A DNA stretch of 60,026 bases from CAYUCE01 sp964443275 (GCA_964443275.1 CAYUCE010000004.1:1-60026), one strand, 5' to 3'. Numbered from the stretch's first letter, positions 15,177-23,439 are shown. Made by a program: numbers and translations. The notes: generated by a model from the letters alone, not told the origin.

Positions 15177-16700
15177 TTATAAATAAATTAAAAGGCTGAT
15201 AATAGCGATAAATCCGAGAAAGATGGATAATATAGAGTTATCAATATTAAACAAGTTGCGGGGAATTCTGGCCTGATGAAGGTGGTCTTTTAACAGGAAA
15301 TATAATAATCCCCCCACCCCAAGGGTTACCAAGCTCTCCAAAATAGGCAGTGGTTTTAAGAGCTCAGCCCAATTAACTTCCCCCACCAATCCACCGGTTA
15401 AAAAACCTGACGCTAATACTATGGCACTTAGCAAAAGGATGGCTGTCCCTGATTTAAACTCCCAGATTGTTTTTCCTCCTAAGAAAAACCACCCTAGTCT
15501 AATAAAAGAAATTGCAGTACCTATACCCACTAAAAACAAGAGCCCACTTACCCATAGTGAGGGAAAACCTTCCACACACAGTGTCTTACTGATGAAGCCG
15601 TTTAGGGGAGGAACCCCGGCAATGGACAGTGAACCTATCAAAAAGCCGACTTTGGACATAAGGGGGACTTTCCTATCACTTATTTCATATATGTTTTCCT
15701 CTCCCACTCCCGAAAAACCCACTGAAAGAAATAACAAGCCTTTAAATAGACCGTGAAAGAGTAAGTGAAAAGTCCCCCCAACAATACCTGTTATAGTGCC
15801 TGAGCCTAACCCCACCAGAATGTACCCCATTTGGGACATGGTGGAGAAAGCCAGGATACGCTTTGGTTTAGTGGCAAACATGGCATATATTACTCCACCA
15901 ATTCCGGTTACGGCCCCCAAAGTTGTAAGTACCGGGGTCAGATCACTTACCGAAGAGATTCTGATGATCCCCATTATCCCCCCCTTGATGGCCATCCCCG
16001 AAAGCAGGACCGAAACTACATGGTGGCTATAGGCATGCGCATCCGGCAGCCACATACCGAAGAAAAATATTCCTCCTTTGACCGCTAGACCGGCCACCAT
16101 AAGAGCTAACCCTATATTAACCGTGGGCAAATTCCGTTGACTGAGAATCGCAGTCAGTTCAGATATACTCAATGTCCCTGCAGCTTTGTATAATAGAGAC
16201 ATTCCAAGGAGATAGATACTCATGGACAGTGAAGAAAGAAACAGGTACTTTATACCTGCCCATATCTGATGGGTCTTTCGTTCATACCCGATAAGGAGAA
16301 TTGTAACCACCGAAAGCAGTTCAATACAAACGTATAAGTTAAAAATATCGTGAGTGATGGCCAGTGAGGTGCCCATTCCCAACAGGTAATTGTATAAGCT
16401 GTAAAAACTCTTGCTCTCACTGCTTTTAAGATGAAGCAAAGTGACTAGATTAAGGGACAAAATCAATCCCATAAAGAGCAACGAGGTTAGATCCAGCCTC
16501 ACTTCGATACCCTTTACATTCCATCCACCTAGGTACCAAATTAACGGGCCAGATTGGAGGTAGGAAAGTAAAGCCCAGATAAACCCCCCCGTTCCTACCC
16601 CCCAGGAAATATAACTCAGCGTGGACTTATAACCATCGATTATTAAAATAAGGGTCCCTACCGCCAAATAACCCCCCAGAGCTATCAGAATACCGCTCAT
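15177..16700 (-). CDS. mnhD: Mrp/Mnh cation:proton antiporter subunit D
   Basis: 507 residues with about 14 membrane helices, a member of the NuoM/NuoN/MrpD antiporter-like family. Conserved elements include LGMGTSLAITHDIFNLYVCIELLS (helix 5 Glu), AGLAVKGGIFFFGMWLPDAHAYS (helix 7 Lys and the discontinuous-helix region) and FHLLFHGLFKGLLFLSVG (helices 11-12). It carries the proton or cation path of the complex. Last gene of the seven-gene operon; its ATG overlaps the mnhC stop by 4 bases. No separate NuoL-like MrpA is encoded here, so this is the only large antiporter-like subunit in the cluster, as in Mbh-type modules. Confidence 0.93.
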   Translation of the reverse strand: MSGILIALGGYLAVGTLILIIDGYKSTLSYISWGVGTGGFIWALLSYLQSGPLIWYLGGWNVKGIEVRLDLTSLLFMGLILSLNLVTLLHLKSSESKSFYSLYNYLLGMGTSLAITHDIFNLYVCIELLSVVTILLIGYERKTHQIWAGIKYLFLSSLSMSIYLLGMSLLYKAAGTLSISELTAILSQRNLPTVNIGLALMVAGLAVKGGIFFFGMWLPDAHAYSHHVVSVLLSGMAIKGGIMGIIRISSVSDLTPVLTTLGAVTGIGGVIYAMFATKPKRILAFSTMSQMGYILVGLGSGTITGIVGGTFHLLFHGLFKGLLFLSVGFSGVGEENIYEISDRKVPLMSKVGFLIGSLSIAGVPPLNGFISKTLCVEGFPSLWVSGLLFLVGIGTAISFIRLGWFFLGGKTIWEFKSGTAILLLSAIVLASGFLTGGLVGEVNWAELLKPLPILESLVTLGVGGLLYFLLKDHLHQARIPRNLFNIDNSILSIFLGFIAIISLLIYL

Positions 16701-17059
16701 CCACTTTCCTCCTTTAAATCTCTGCGGGCCTCACGTTCGATTTTATCCACGTCCAGAGTGTGATAGCGGGTCACAATTACCATAATAAAAATCAGGGAGA
16801 GGGCCAGTATTCCGAAGTTGATCACTATGGCTGTATATACCAAAGCTTGAGGGAGGGGGTCGGCATAATTGGTTACCCCAGGGGCGATAATCGGTGCTTG
16901 GTCGCCTTGTTGGTAGATGGTGGAAATGACAAATAGAATGGAGCTGGTATTTATTATGTTTAAGCCGAGGAGCTTCTTAATTAAATTTTTCTTCACTATC
17001 ATCCCCCATGCACCGATACAAAAGACTAAGGTGGCTACAAAGCTAGCTATAAAACTCAT
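16697..17059 (-). CDS. mnhC: Mrp/Mnh antiporter subunit C (NuoK-like)
   Basis: 120 residues with three membrane helices, NuoK/MrpC family. It has the helix-1 start GAWGMIVKKNLIKKLLGLNIINTS and the typical periplasmic loop with proline-rich PIIAPGVTNYADPLPQALVYTAIVINFG. The C-terminus is charged (HTLDVDKIEREARRDLKEE). It overlaps mnhB and mnhD by 4 bases at each end, so the three are co-translated. Confidence 0.93.
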   Translation of the reverse strand: MSFIASFVATLVFCIGAWGMIVKKNLIKKLLGLNIINTSSILFVISTIYQQGDQAPIIAPGVTNYADPLPQALVYTAIVINFGILALSLIFIMVIVTRYHTLDVDKIEREARRDLKEESG

Positions 17060-17739
17060 ATCTCACCTCGGTGTTGGATGAAGAAGTGTAGGATAGCCCA
17101 AGTGCCGATAAAGACCTTCAAAGCTATTATTAAATTGATAAGGGTCATATAGCTTACCGACCAACCGGCGGGGATCATATTAAAGTGAAGTAAAAAGGTG
17201 GAAAACCCGATTAAAATGATCACCAAAATCATTAGGTATTCGATCTTTTTCATAAAATCTTCGTGAAATCTTTTCCCCACTGTTTCAGCTCCTATGGACA
17301 TGGAAATAAGCAGTATACTGGTACCTCCGATTGCTCCCCCTACAAATCCCCCTCCCGGCCCCAGGTGAGCACTAGTGGCAAGATAAAAGCCAAACAAAGC
17401 CACCACAGGAAACAATAAAGAAGCAGAGGCCTTAACCACCTGTGATTCGATAACCCTACTGCCAGCCAACTTTTGTCTGGACTCTAGCTTGCTAAAGAAG
17501 GATACCCCGAAGACGGCGGCTGAAAATACCAAAAGTTCCAACAGGGTGTCGTAAAAGCGATAATTGATGTAAATTGCGCTGACTGCGTTGGGGACCCCTA
17601 TTTCATCGGTTACCTCCTGAATATATAGATCCCCTACCCTATCTCCTATCTGAGGGGCCCTGTAAATCCCCCAGATGACTACTGCGGCAAATGCCATCAA
17701 GGTCAAGGTTGACCATATCATCTTCTTTTTTTTATTCAT
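17056..17739 (-). CDS. mnhB: MbhE-MnhB fusion subunit of the Mrp antiporter
   Basis: 227 residues combining two modules. Residues 1-80 match MbhE / the C-terminal end of MrpA: one N-terminal helix, then GVPNAVSAIYINYRFYDTL and ELLVFSAAVFGV. Residues 95-227 are MnhB: the segment KASASLLFPVVALFGFYL, the signature HLGPGGGFVGGAIGGTS and three more helices. This MbhE+MnhB fusion is also found in archaeal-type Mbh/Mrp operons. It overlaps the SBP-fused subunit upstream and mnhC downstream by 4 bases. Confidence 0.9.
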   Translation of the reverse strand: MNKKKKMIWSTLTLMAFAAVVIWGIYRAPQIGDRVGDLYIQEVTDEIGVPNAVSAIYINYRFYDTLLELLVFSAAVFGVSFFSKLESRQKLAGSRVIESQVVKASASLLFPVVALFGFYLATSAHLGPGGGFVGGAIGGTSILLISMSIGAETVGKRFHEDFMKKIEYLMILVIILIGFSTFLLHFNMIPAGWSVSYMTLINLIIALKVFIGTWAILHFFIQHRGEI

Positions 17740-18578
17740 CTTAAATATTTACGGGTAAGCTCTTTGATTTGATTGCTTTTTCTTAATTGGTCTAAATATA
17801 ACTCAAGTTCCTCAAACAGGTCCGCCCGGTTTGAACTTAAGGCAAATTTATGTTCTAGGTGTCCTATTTGAGTAACCATATCTTCTTCCTTAAATCTTTC
17901 ACCAATCATGGTAAGCAATTTTTCCAGCCGGCTGGAATCAATTATCATCGCAGAGATTTTTCCAGTTTGGTAAGCCTCATACAATTCAAGTAGAGTGGAA
18001 AAATAGATGAATTTTCCGCTTTTTTGAACCTCAGAAGAGATCCACTCTCTTCTGACCGCTCCCACTGGTTTCTCCGTTATCTCTTTTCTTTTGATCTCAA
18101 GCAGGTCGCTTTTTGCATAACTGGTAGAGAGAAGTAAGTGGTTATTAGCTCCAGAATCAGGATGGCTAAAAGCACCGGCGATTAGATCCTCTTCCCCTCC
18201 CTTTAGTTTGGAAACCAGATCTTCTCCAGGGGCGAACTGAACTTCCAAATTAAGCCCAATTTCCCGGGCAAAACCTTCCAGTATTTGGTAATCGATCCCC
18301 TTCAATTGATTTCCTTCCCGAAACAGAAAGCGGGGAACCTCTTCAGCTATAACTTTCAACTTACCTTGGTCGCTTAAAGCGATCACGTAAATAAAGGTGG
18401 CTAAAGCAACTCCGATAGCTCCTTCTGCAACTGCTACATCCGGAGCTCCCATAAGAAAATAAATACCTGAGGAAAGCAGACTGAACACCCCCATTATAAT
18501 TACCGCGTTAAGAAGATTTCTTTGAGTGAGTATTGCTACTGCTATAAGAGGGAGGATACATAAAAGGAACAATTGCAT
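17736..18578 (-). CDS. MbhD-like (DUF4040) membrane subunit fused to a type-3 solute-binding-protein domain
   Basis: 280 residues. Residues 1-72 are an MbhD/MrpA-C-terminal domain with three helices: LFLLCILPLIAVAILTQ, NAVIIMGVFSLLSSGIYFLMG and the conserved APDVAVAEGAIGVALATFIYV. Residues 76-280 match SBP_bac_3 amino-acid-binding proteins: GIDYQILEGFAREIGLNLEV, LVSKLKGGEEDLIAGAFS, STSYAKSDLLEI, then YEAYQTGKISAMIIDSSRLEKL and the C-terminal LDQLRKSNQIKELTRKYLR. The usual TPER region with its ligand Arg reads HPDSGANN, so the ligand may not be an ordinary amino acid. Ordinary MbhD is about 80-100 residues. The added domain could make the antiporter ligand-responsive (inference). Which side of the membrane it faces is not clear from the charges. 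Confidence 0.85.
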   Translation of the reverse strand: MQLFLLCILPLIAVAILTQRNLLNAVIIMGVFSLLSSGIYFLMGAPDVAVAEGAIGVALATFIYVIALSDQGKLKVIAEEVPRFLFREGNQLKGIDYQILEGFAREIGLNLEVQFAPGEDLVSKLKGGEEDLIAGAFSHPDSGANNHLLLSTSYAKSDLLEIKRKEITEKPVGAVRREWISSEVQKSGKFIYFSTLLELYEAYQTGKISAMIIDSSRLEKLLTMIGERFKEEDMVTQIGHLEHKFALSSNRADLFEELELYLDQLRKSNQIKELTRKYLR

Positions 18579-18579
18579 G

Positions 18580-18879
18580 TTAATCCCCTTCTTCTCGATC
18601 TGTATATGGTTTCCTTTTTGATAAAAATGCTGCTTTAGCTATGCTATGGGTAACTATTGGACCGGTAATAAGTATGAAAACCATTAACAAAAAGGTTCTA
18701 AGATCGGGAGGGTTTAACCCCTGATGGAGTATGAGACCCAATAGGACTATTACTACTCCCACCGTGTCCGAGGCGCTGCTAGCTTGCAAGCGGGAATAAA
18801 TGTCGGGAAACCTGACAATGCCTATAGAGCCTATGAGCATCACTACCAATCCCAGATAGACAACAGCAATTGAAATCAA
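18580..18879 (-). CDS. mnhG: Mrp/Mnh antiporter subunit G
   Basis: 99 residues with three membrane helices. The MnhG/PhaG signature is clear: LGLVVMLIGSIGIVRFPDIY, SRLQASSASDTVGVVIVLLG and the C-terminal FILITGPIVTHSIAKAAF, followed by a short charged tail. It is a small structural subunit of the antiporter. Its ATG overlaps the mnhF stop by 4 bases, and one base separates its stop from the MbhD-SBP gene. Confidence 0.94.
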   Translation of the reverse strand: MISIAVVYLGLVVMLIGSIGIVRFPDIYSRLQASSASDTVGVVIVLLGLILHQGLNPPDLRTFLLMVFILITGPIVTHSIAKAAFLSKRKPYTDREEGD

Positions 18880-19130
18880 AGTTCCTCCTTTCGCTCTATG
18901 AACCTAGTCACCACCACTATTCCCAAAAAGCTAAGCACAGCGTAAATAAAAGCTAGATTCATATACACAGTCTTCCGGTTAAGTATGTTTTCTATCATCA
19001 AAAATACGATGATTTTAGCGCTTAGTGAACTGTAGGCCATTAGCCTATCTAGGACCGTAGGCCCCTTGAACAACCTGTAGGAGGTAATAAAAAAAGCCAG
19101 AGCAATCAAGATCACTATGTATAATTCCAT
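18876..19130 (-). CDS. mnhF: Mrp/Mnh antiporter subunit F
   Basis: 84 residues with three helices. MnhF/PhaF features include ITSYRLFKGPTVLDRLMAYSSLSAKIIVF (the GPTxxDR motif) and the last helix NLAFIYAVLSFLGIVVVTRF. It starts 5 bases after the mnhE stop and overlaps mnhG by 4 bases. Confidence 0.94.
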   Translation of the reverse strand: MELYIVILIALAFFITSYRLFKGPTVLDRLMAYSSLSAKIIVFLMIENILNRKTVYMNLAFIYAVLSFLGIVVVTRFIERKEEL

Positions 19131-19135
19131 TCTGA

Positions 19136-19621
19136 TTATCCCAAAAGTTCTTGGAGAGGATTATCGAAGTTTCTTTGGATAGCATCTTTCATTTTCTGGT
19201 ATTTCTCCCGGCTCGGTAAATAAAGATGGTGGATATATAGAAGATTTCTTTCAGTCAATATGGCGATGGTGGTAGGGGTGAGGGTAATGGAATTCATAAG
19301 CAGTAGACGACCAAAACTGCTTCTTACTTCACAAGGATAGACAACTATTTCGGGTTTAATACGGTTAGTTATAACTAAAAACAGGGTTCTGGCGGTAGAC
19401 AAAACAATGCGATAAGCCAACCGCAAAAAGAATAATAACCACAGGTATGTCTTTTTAAAAGCCCAGGTGGGAAACTCCAGGCTGCCTAGTAACGTCCGAT
19501 ATAGAAATAACACCAGCCAAGAAATCAAACTGCCGGAAATCAAAATTTGGAAGTTTATAGCATTGTAAAATATAACCCAAAAGCCGAGGAGGACTAACCA
19601 GACGGCAAAAAATTTTATCAT
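19136..19621 (-). CDS. mnhE: Mrp/Mnh antiporter subunit E
   Basis: 161 residues if started at ATG 19621; an ATG at 19645 would add eight residues but lies only 8 bases from the -10 box, which would make the mRNA essentially leaderless. MnhE features: two or three N-terminal helices (FFAVWLVLLGFWVIFYNA and ISWLVLFLYRTLLGS), then the soluble part with VYPCEVRSSFGRLLLMNSITLTPTTIAILTER (the N-S-I-T-L-T-P-G/T-T core) and a C-terminal helix. First gene of the seven-gene operon E-F-G-(MbhD-SBP)-(MbhE-B)-C-D. Confidence 0.92.
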   Translation of the reverse strand: MIKFFAVWLVLLGFWVIFYNAINFQILISGSLISWLVLFLYRTLLGSLEFPTWAFKKTYLWLLFFLRLAYRIVLSTARTLFLVITNRIKPEIVVYPCEVRSSFGRLLLMNSITLTPTTIAILTERNLLYIHHLYLPSREKYQKMKDAIQRNFDNPLQELLG

Positions 19622-19653
19622 AACTGAAACTCTTACTCTGCTCATATCGTCTC

Positions 19654-19683
19654 ATTATAACTATTTATCCCTCATTCTGTCTA
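19654..19683 (-). promoter_or_regulatory. Promoter of the mnh operon
   Basis: Minus strand: TAGACA (19678-19683), 18-base spacer, TATAAT (19654-19659). The predicted start of transcription (about 19647) is only about 25 bases from the ATG at 19621. Confidence 0.65.
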
Positions 19684-19788
19684 CCCATGGATGTGGTTGA
19701 CAATTATGGACGAAAACTAGTTTGACGAGGGAACCCCGCTTCATTAAGCTTACCGGTAGTGAAAACTGATTATCGAAGGGAGTGTTTT

Positions 19789-21918
19789 ATGAAAGACTTA
19801 TTTTCAGAAGCCGACCTGGAAAAATTATTTTGGCCCAAGCGGATTGCGGTTATTGGCGCTTCCCGTACTCCCGGCAAGGTCGGATACAGCTTGGTTGAAA
19901 ATCTAGTCACTAATAATTTTGAAGGGGAAGTATATCCGGTTAATCCTAAAGCTGAAAAAATATTTGATTTACAATGTTATGAAAGCATTGCGCAAGTTCC
20001 CCACCAAGTCGATCTAGGGATAATAGCACTTCCCGCACCGCTGGTAAAAGATGTGGTAGAGGAAACCGGAAAAGCCGGGACGGACTATCTAATTATCATC
20101 GCTTCCGGATTCAGCGAGATTGGCGATAATAAACAGGAAAAGGAGATTGTGGATATCGCACATCGATATGGGATGCGGATATTGGGACCTAACATCTTCG
20201 GCGTTTACTACGCTCCGGCCAAAATGAATGCCACCTTTGGTCCCACCAAAATATTTCCGGGAAAAATTGCCTTAATTTCTCAATCTGGGGCTTTAGGGAT
20301 AGCTTTAATTGAAAAGACAGTGGATGAGGAGATTGGGCTTTCCTGTATAGCATCGGTGGGTAACAAAGCGGACATTGGAGAAGTGGACTTCTTGCGTTTT
20401 CTGGAAAAAGACGATCATACTAAAACGGTGATCATATACCTAGAAGGCACGGAAGAGGGCAGGGAACTTCTGCAAGCAGCACGCTCCGTAACGCCCAAAA
20501 AGCCGGTAGTGGTGATCAAAGCCGGTAAGTCAGAAAAAGGTGCCCGAGCGGTTGCTTCCCATACTGGATCTCTTGCCGGGTCGGACAAAATTTACGACGC
20601 GGCCTTTAAACAGGGAGGCATGCTTAGAGCTACCACCGCCCATCAAGCTTTCAATTGGGCTCAGATGTTATCTTCCCAACCTCGACCTAGAGGTGAAAAC
20701 GTGGTTATTGTCACTAATGGCGGTGGCGTGGGGGTGATGGCTGCTGATGCTTGCCAGGAGCAAGGACTTCATTTGCTAGATGATCAAAAGCTTTTGTCAA
20801 AGGTATTTAAGGAAGTAATTCCCGAATTCGGCTCCACTAAGAATCCGGTAGATATGACCGGTATGGCTACTCCACGCGAATATAAAAAGGCATTGGCCGC
20901 CTGCTTTGGGCAGGAGAAAATCGACTCCGTCCTCTTGCTTTACTGCATGGGAGCCGGACACGATCCAGGGCAATATTCAAAGGCTATCCAAAGCGCGATC
21001 GAAGAACAAGGGATGCCCAAACCAACATCGGTTTCCATGCTGGGTGGTAGCGAGGCTGGAAAATGCCGCAAAAAGCTAAACAAACTAGGTATCCCTGCCT
21101 ATGAGGAACCGGAAGAAGCGGTAAGTGCATTGGGAGCACTTTACAGATGGAAGGAATATACCCAAAATATGTCTCCTCCTCCTGAGAAGGAGCTGGCCGT
21201 TGATTGGGAAGAAATTGCTAAAATTGTAAGTTTCGCCCGCAGACAAAAAAGGAAAAATCTTTTGGAAAGCGAGGCCAAGAAAATTTTGAAAATATTAGGT
21301 GTACAGATCCCTAGCTACAGATTAGCATCTTCAGTTGCAGAAAGTGTAAAAGCGGCCGAAGATATCGGGTATCCGGTAGTCATGAAAGTGGAGTCAAAAG
21401 ATATAGTACATAAAACTGAGGCGGGGGGGGTGAAACTAAATTTAGGTAACTCGTCTCAAGTAAAAAATGCGTACCAGACCATTATCTCTTCTGCCCGAAA
21501 GAAATATCCCCAAGCCCAAATCGAGGGAGTGTCGGTGAACAAGATGGTTAAAGGAGGTCTAGAAGTTATAGTGGGTGCCACCCGTGATCCCTCGTTTGGC
21601 CCTACCGTTATGTTCGGGCTGGGAGGGATCTATGTGGAAATTTTAGAAGATGTATCTTTTCGAGTGGCTCCCCTGGATCGTGGCGCTATCCGGAAAATGA
21701 TTGGTGAAATTAAAGCTTATCCTTTAATGCTGGGGGTAAGAGGGGAGAAAGGTAAGGATATACAAGCTGTGGTGGAAACGATCTATCGAGTAGGAAGGCT
21801 GGTGGATAAACTACCTGATATCGTGGAATTAGATATCAACCCATTAATGGTTTTAGATAAACCAAAAGGCTGCAGGGTTCTTGATTGTAGTATAAGTATC
21901 ACGCAAGAGAAAAGTTAA
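19789..21918 (+). CDS. ADP-forming acetyl/acyl-CoA synthetase (fused alpha-beta, NDP-forming)
   Basis: 709 residues from ATG 19789, chosen because AAGGGAG lies 7 bases upstream; a GTG at 19759 has no such site. Domain order: CoA-binding Rossmann (IAVIGASRTPGKVGYSLVENL, VYPVNPKAEKIFDLQCYESI), succinyl-CoA-synthetase-like flavodoxin domains with ALISQSGALGIALIEK and the phospho-histidine loop AVASHTGSLAGSDKIYDAAF, then an ATP-grasp C-terminal half (ESEAKKILKILGVQIPSY, VMKVESKDIVHKTEAGGVKL, GATRDPSFGPTVMFGLGG, ELDINPLMV). The enzyme interconverts acyl-CoA + ADP + Pi with free acid + ATP, typically conserving energy in peptide- or sugar-fermenting anaerobes. Monocistronic, divergent from the mnh operon. 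Confidence 0.92.
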   Translation: MKDLFSEADLEKLFWPKRIAVIGASRTPGKVGYSLVENLVTNNFEGEVYPVNPKAEKIFDLQCYESIAQVPHQVDLGIIALPAPLVKDVVEETGKAGTDYLIIIASGFSEIGDNKQEKEIVDIAHRYGMRILGPNIFGVYYAPAKMNATFGPTKIFPGKIALISQSGALGIALIEKTVDEEIGLSCIASVGNKADIGEVDFLRFLEKDDHTKTVIIYLEGTEEGRELLQAARSVTPKKPVVVIKAGKSEKGARAVASHTGSLAGSDKIYDAAFKQGGMLRATTAHQAFNWAQMLSSQPRPRGENVVIVTNGGGVGVMAADACQEQGLHLLDDQKLLSKVFKEVIPEFGSTKNPVDMTGMATPREYKKALAACFGQEKIDSVLLLYCMGAGHDPGQYSKAIQSAIEEQGMPKPTSVSMLGGSEAGKCRKKLNKLGIPAYEEPEEAVSALGALYRWKEYTQNMSPPPEKELAVDWEEIAKIVSFARRQKRKNLLESEAKKILKILGVQIPSYRLASSVAESVKAAEDIGYPVVMKVESKDIVHKTEAGGVKLNLGNSSQVKNAYQTIISSARKKYPQAQIEGVSVNKMVKGGLEVIVGATRDPSFGPTVMFGLGGIYVEILEDVSFRVAPLDRGAIRKMIGEIKAYPLMLGVRGEKGKDIQAVVETIYRVGRLVDKLPDIVELDINPLMVLDKPKGCRVLDCSISITQEKS

Positions 21919-21940
21919 AGTTAGCTTTTGTAATGTGGGA

Positions 21941-22267
21941 CTAATCTTCTTCCTCTTCTATATATCTTATGGTGGTTGATCTTATCTTTAAGAAGGAAGA
22001 AGGGGGTCTGGGCATGCGGCAATCCTCCCCTTCTAAATTCTTCTCAGTTACCCGGATGGAAAAAGGTTCCCGAGATTTGTATAAGCCCAACATAAAATCA
22101 TGATGTTTCTGATCAAGGCCGATAACCGTGATCACCGCTGATTTGAGAGGTTTAAAGTCTGTATGATCTGAAAGGTCTGTCCTTCTTTGATACTCCGTCT
22201 CCTCCTCAACCAAGACTCGGCCGTAATCTTCCTCCGGTATCTCATGTGAGCCAATTTTTATAGACAT
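21941..22267 (-). CDS. Hypothetical acidic protein (108 aa)
   Basis: Not recognised. The sequence starts MSIKIGSHEIPEEDYGRV and is rich in Glu and Asp, with a Pro-rich stretch MPRPPSSF and a C-terminal acidic end IRYIEEEED. No membrane segment, signal or cysteine cluster. The pattern of alternating hydrophobic residues (SAVITVIGLD, STTIRYIEE) suggests a small beta-rich fold. It lies 41 bases downstream of ispF on the same strand and converges with the acyl-CoA synthetase gene. Confidence 0.7.
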   Translation of the reverse strand: MSIKIGSHEIPEEDYGRVLVEEETEYQRRTDLSDHTDFKPLKSAVITVIGLDQKHHDFMLGLYKSREPFSIRVTEKNLEGEDCRMPRPPSSFLKIRSTTIRYIEEEED

Positions 22268-22308
22268 TTTTCACTTCCCCAGATTTAATATCCATAAAGC
22301 TTTTTAGA

Positions 22309-22782
22309 TTACACTTTCTCCACTGCGGCTATGGAATAGGCAGCAATACCTTCTTCTCTACCCCAAGGGCCTAAACCTTCAGATGTGGTGGCTTTAATGT
22401 TTACCAGTGACTCGGGTATTCCCAAGCTTTTGGCGATATTCGCCACCATCTTTGCCCTATAAGGAGCAAGCCGCGGTCTTTCTGCCACCACAGTAGAGTC
22501 TATATTTACTATCCGATACCCGGACTCAGTTGCCATCCCGGCTACCTTTTCCAAAAGTTTCAGACTACAGATATTGCGGTAGCGTTCTTCCGTGTCCGGA
22601 AAGTGCTTTCCTATATCTCCCAACCCCACTGAACCGAGCAAACCATCACAAATGGAATGGGTAAGTACATCGGCGTCTGAGAAGCCGGCCAAACCTTGGT
22701 CATGCTCGATTCTTACCCCTCCCAAAATTAGGTCCTCCCCGGCTTTTAGAGGGTGAAAATCTATCCCCAAACCCACTTTCAA
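22309..22782 (-). CDS. ispF: 2-C-methyl-D-erythritol 2,4-cyclodiphosphate synthase
   Basis: 157 residues, normal length. Motifs: GLGIDFHPL (metal Asp and His), GFSDADVLTHSICDGLLG (third metal His), GDIGKHFPDTEERY and the C-terminal IKATTSEGLGPWGREEGIAAYS. It converts CDP-methylerythritol 2-phosphate to methylerythritol cyclodiphosphate in the non-mevalonate isoprenoid pathway; active as a trimer in the cytoplasm. It follows the 51-residue coiled-coil gene by 18 bases and shares its promoter. ispD, the frequent neighbour, is not here. Confidence 0.96.
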   Translation of the reverse strand: MKVGLGIDFHPLKAGEDLILGGVRIEHDQGLAGFSDADVLTHSICDGLLGSVGLGDIGKHFPDTEERYRNICSLKLLEKVAGMATESGYRIVNIDSTVVAERPRLAPYRAKMVANIAKSLGIPESLVNIKATTSEGLGPWGREEGIAAYSIAAVEKV

Positions 22783-22800
22783 TAGTGTTCCCTACCTAGC

Positions 22801-22956
22801 TTAATCTTCTTCGGCCTCTTCCATGGCTTTCTCTAACTCATCAAGGGTGCGGCTCATTTCGTCCACTAAATCCACCAATTGGTATCGCTGATCGTCAAGT
22901 TCCTCTTTGAGAGGCTCTAATTTTTCTAATAACTCCTTTTTGGTAATGTAAGCCAT
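22801..22956 (-). CDS. Small coiled-coil protein (51 aa), unknown function
   Basis: ATG 22956 stands 9 bases after GGAGG. The product begins MAYITKKELLEKLEPLKEEL and ends in an acidic EEAEED. Spacing of Leu, Val and Met through the middle (QRYQLVDLVDEMSRTLDEL) is that of one long amphipathic helix, likely a coiled coil. No known family assigned. It is the first gene after a good promoter and is followed by ispF and the acidic 108-residue protein, so the three are probably one operon. Confidence 0.75.
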   Translation of the reverse strand: MAYITKKELLEKLEPLKEELDDQRYQLVDLVDEMSRTLDELEKAMEEAEED

Positions 22957-23002
22957 CTGAGATGTCCTCCTTAATATTGGGTTTCTAAATCAGATAGAAA
23001 AT

Positions 23003-23031
23003 ATTATATTATCAGTTCCTACCTTGAGCAA
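23003..23031 (-). promoter_or_regulatory. Promoter of the small-protein/ispF operon
   Basis: Minus strand: TTGCTC (23026-23031), 17-base spacer, TATAAT (23003-23008), about 47 bases before the ATG at 22956. Confidence 0.6.
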
Positions 23032-23058
23032 TACTTTTGAAACCCTATTCGGCTCGGT

Positions 23059-23343
23059 TTATTTTAAACTCTGAATAAAATCATCCAGTGGTAATGCAAC
23101 CAAAGTCTCTATCTTTACCGTACCCCGGGAGCCGAGTTCCACCGATACTTTGGCCATAGTTTCATCATCTGGAGCTTCTACAATGTTTATGAAGTCATAT
23201 GATCCCAGTACGGCGAACTGCTGGATGACTTTTGCTCCAAAGGACTCTATCTCCTTGTTTACTTCCTTAATTCTTTCCGGGTTTTTCTTGATGGTCTCAG
23301 CCCCTTTATCGGTAACTTTGGAAAGTAATATGAAAGTTGTCAT
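23059..23343 (-). CDS. GYD-domain protein (94 aa)
   Basis: Starts at ATG 23343, which follows GGGGGG by 5 bases; an upstream in-frame start at 23379 was rejected. The whole protein is a GYD domain: MTTFILLSKVTDKGAETIKK, the central VLGSYDFINIVEAPDDETMAKV (the G-x-Y-D motif) and GTVKIETLVALPLDDF. The fold is ferredoxin-like with no known catalytic residues; function of the family is not established. It lies downstream of the structured region at 23440-23831, which may be its long leader. Confidence 0.9.
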   Translation of the reverse strand: MTTFILLSKVTDKGAETIKKNPERIKEVNKEIESFGAKVIQQFAVLGSYDFINIVEAPDDETMAKVSVELGSRGTVKIETLVALPLDDFIQSLK

Positions 23344-23439
23344 TTTAACCCCCCTTTTGTAATGAACTGCTTTTAGCATAATAAATACCTAATGGGAAAA
23401 CAACTTCGATTAAAGCAAACAAATGGATAGATTTACGAA

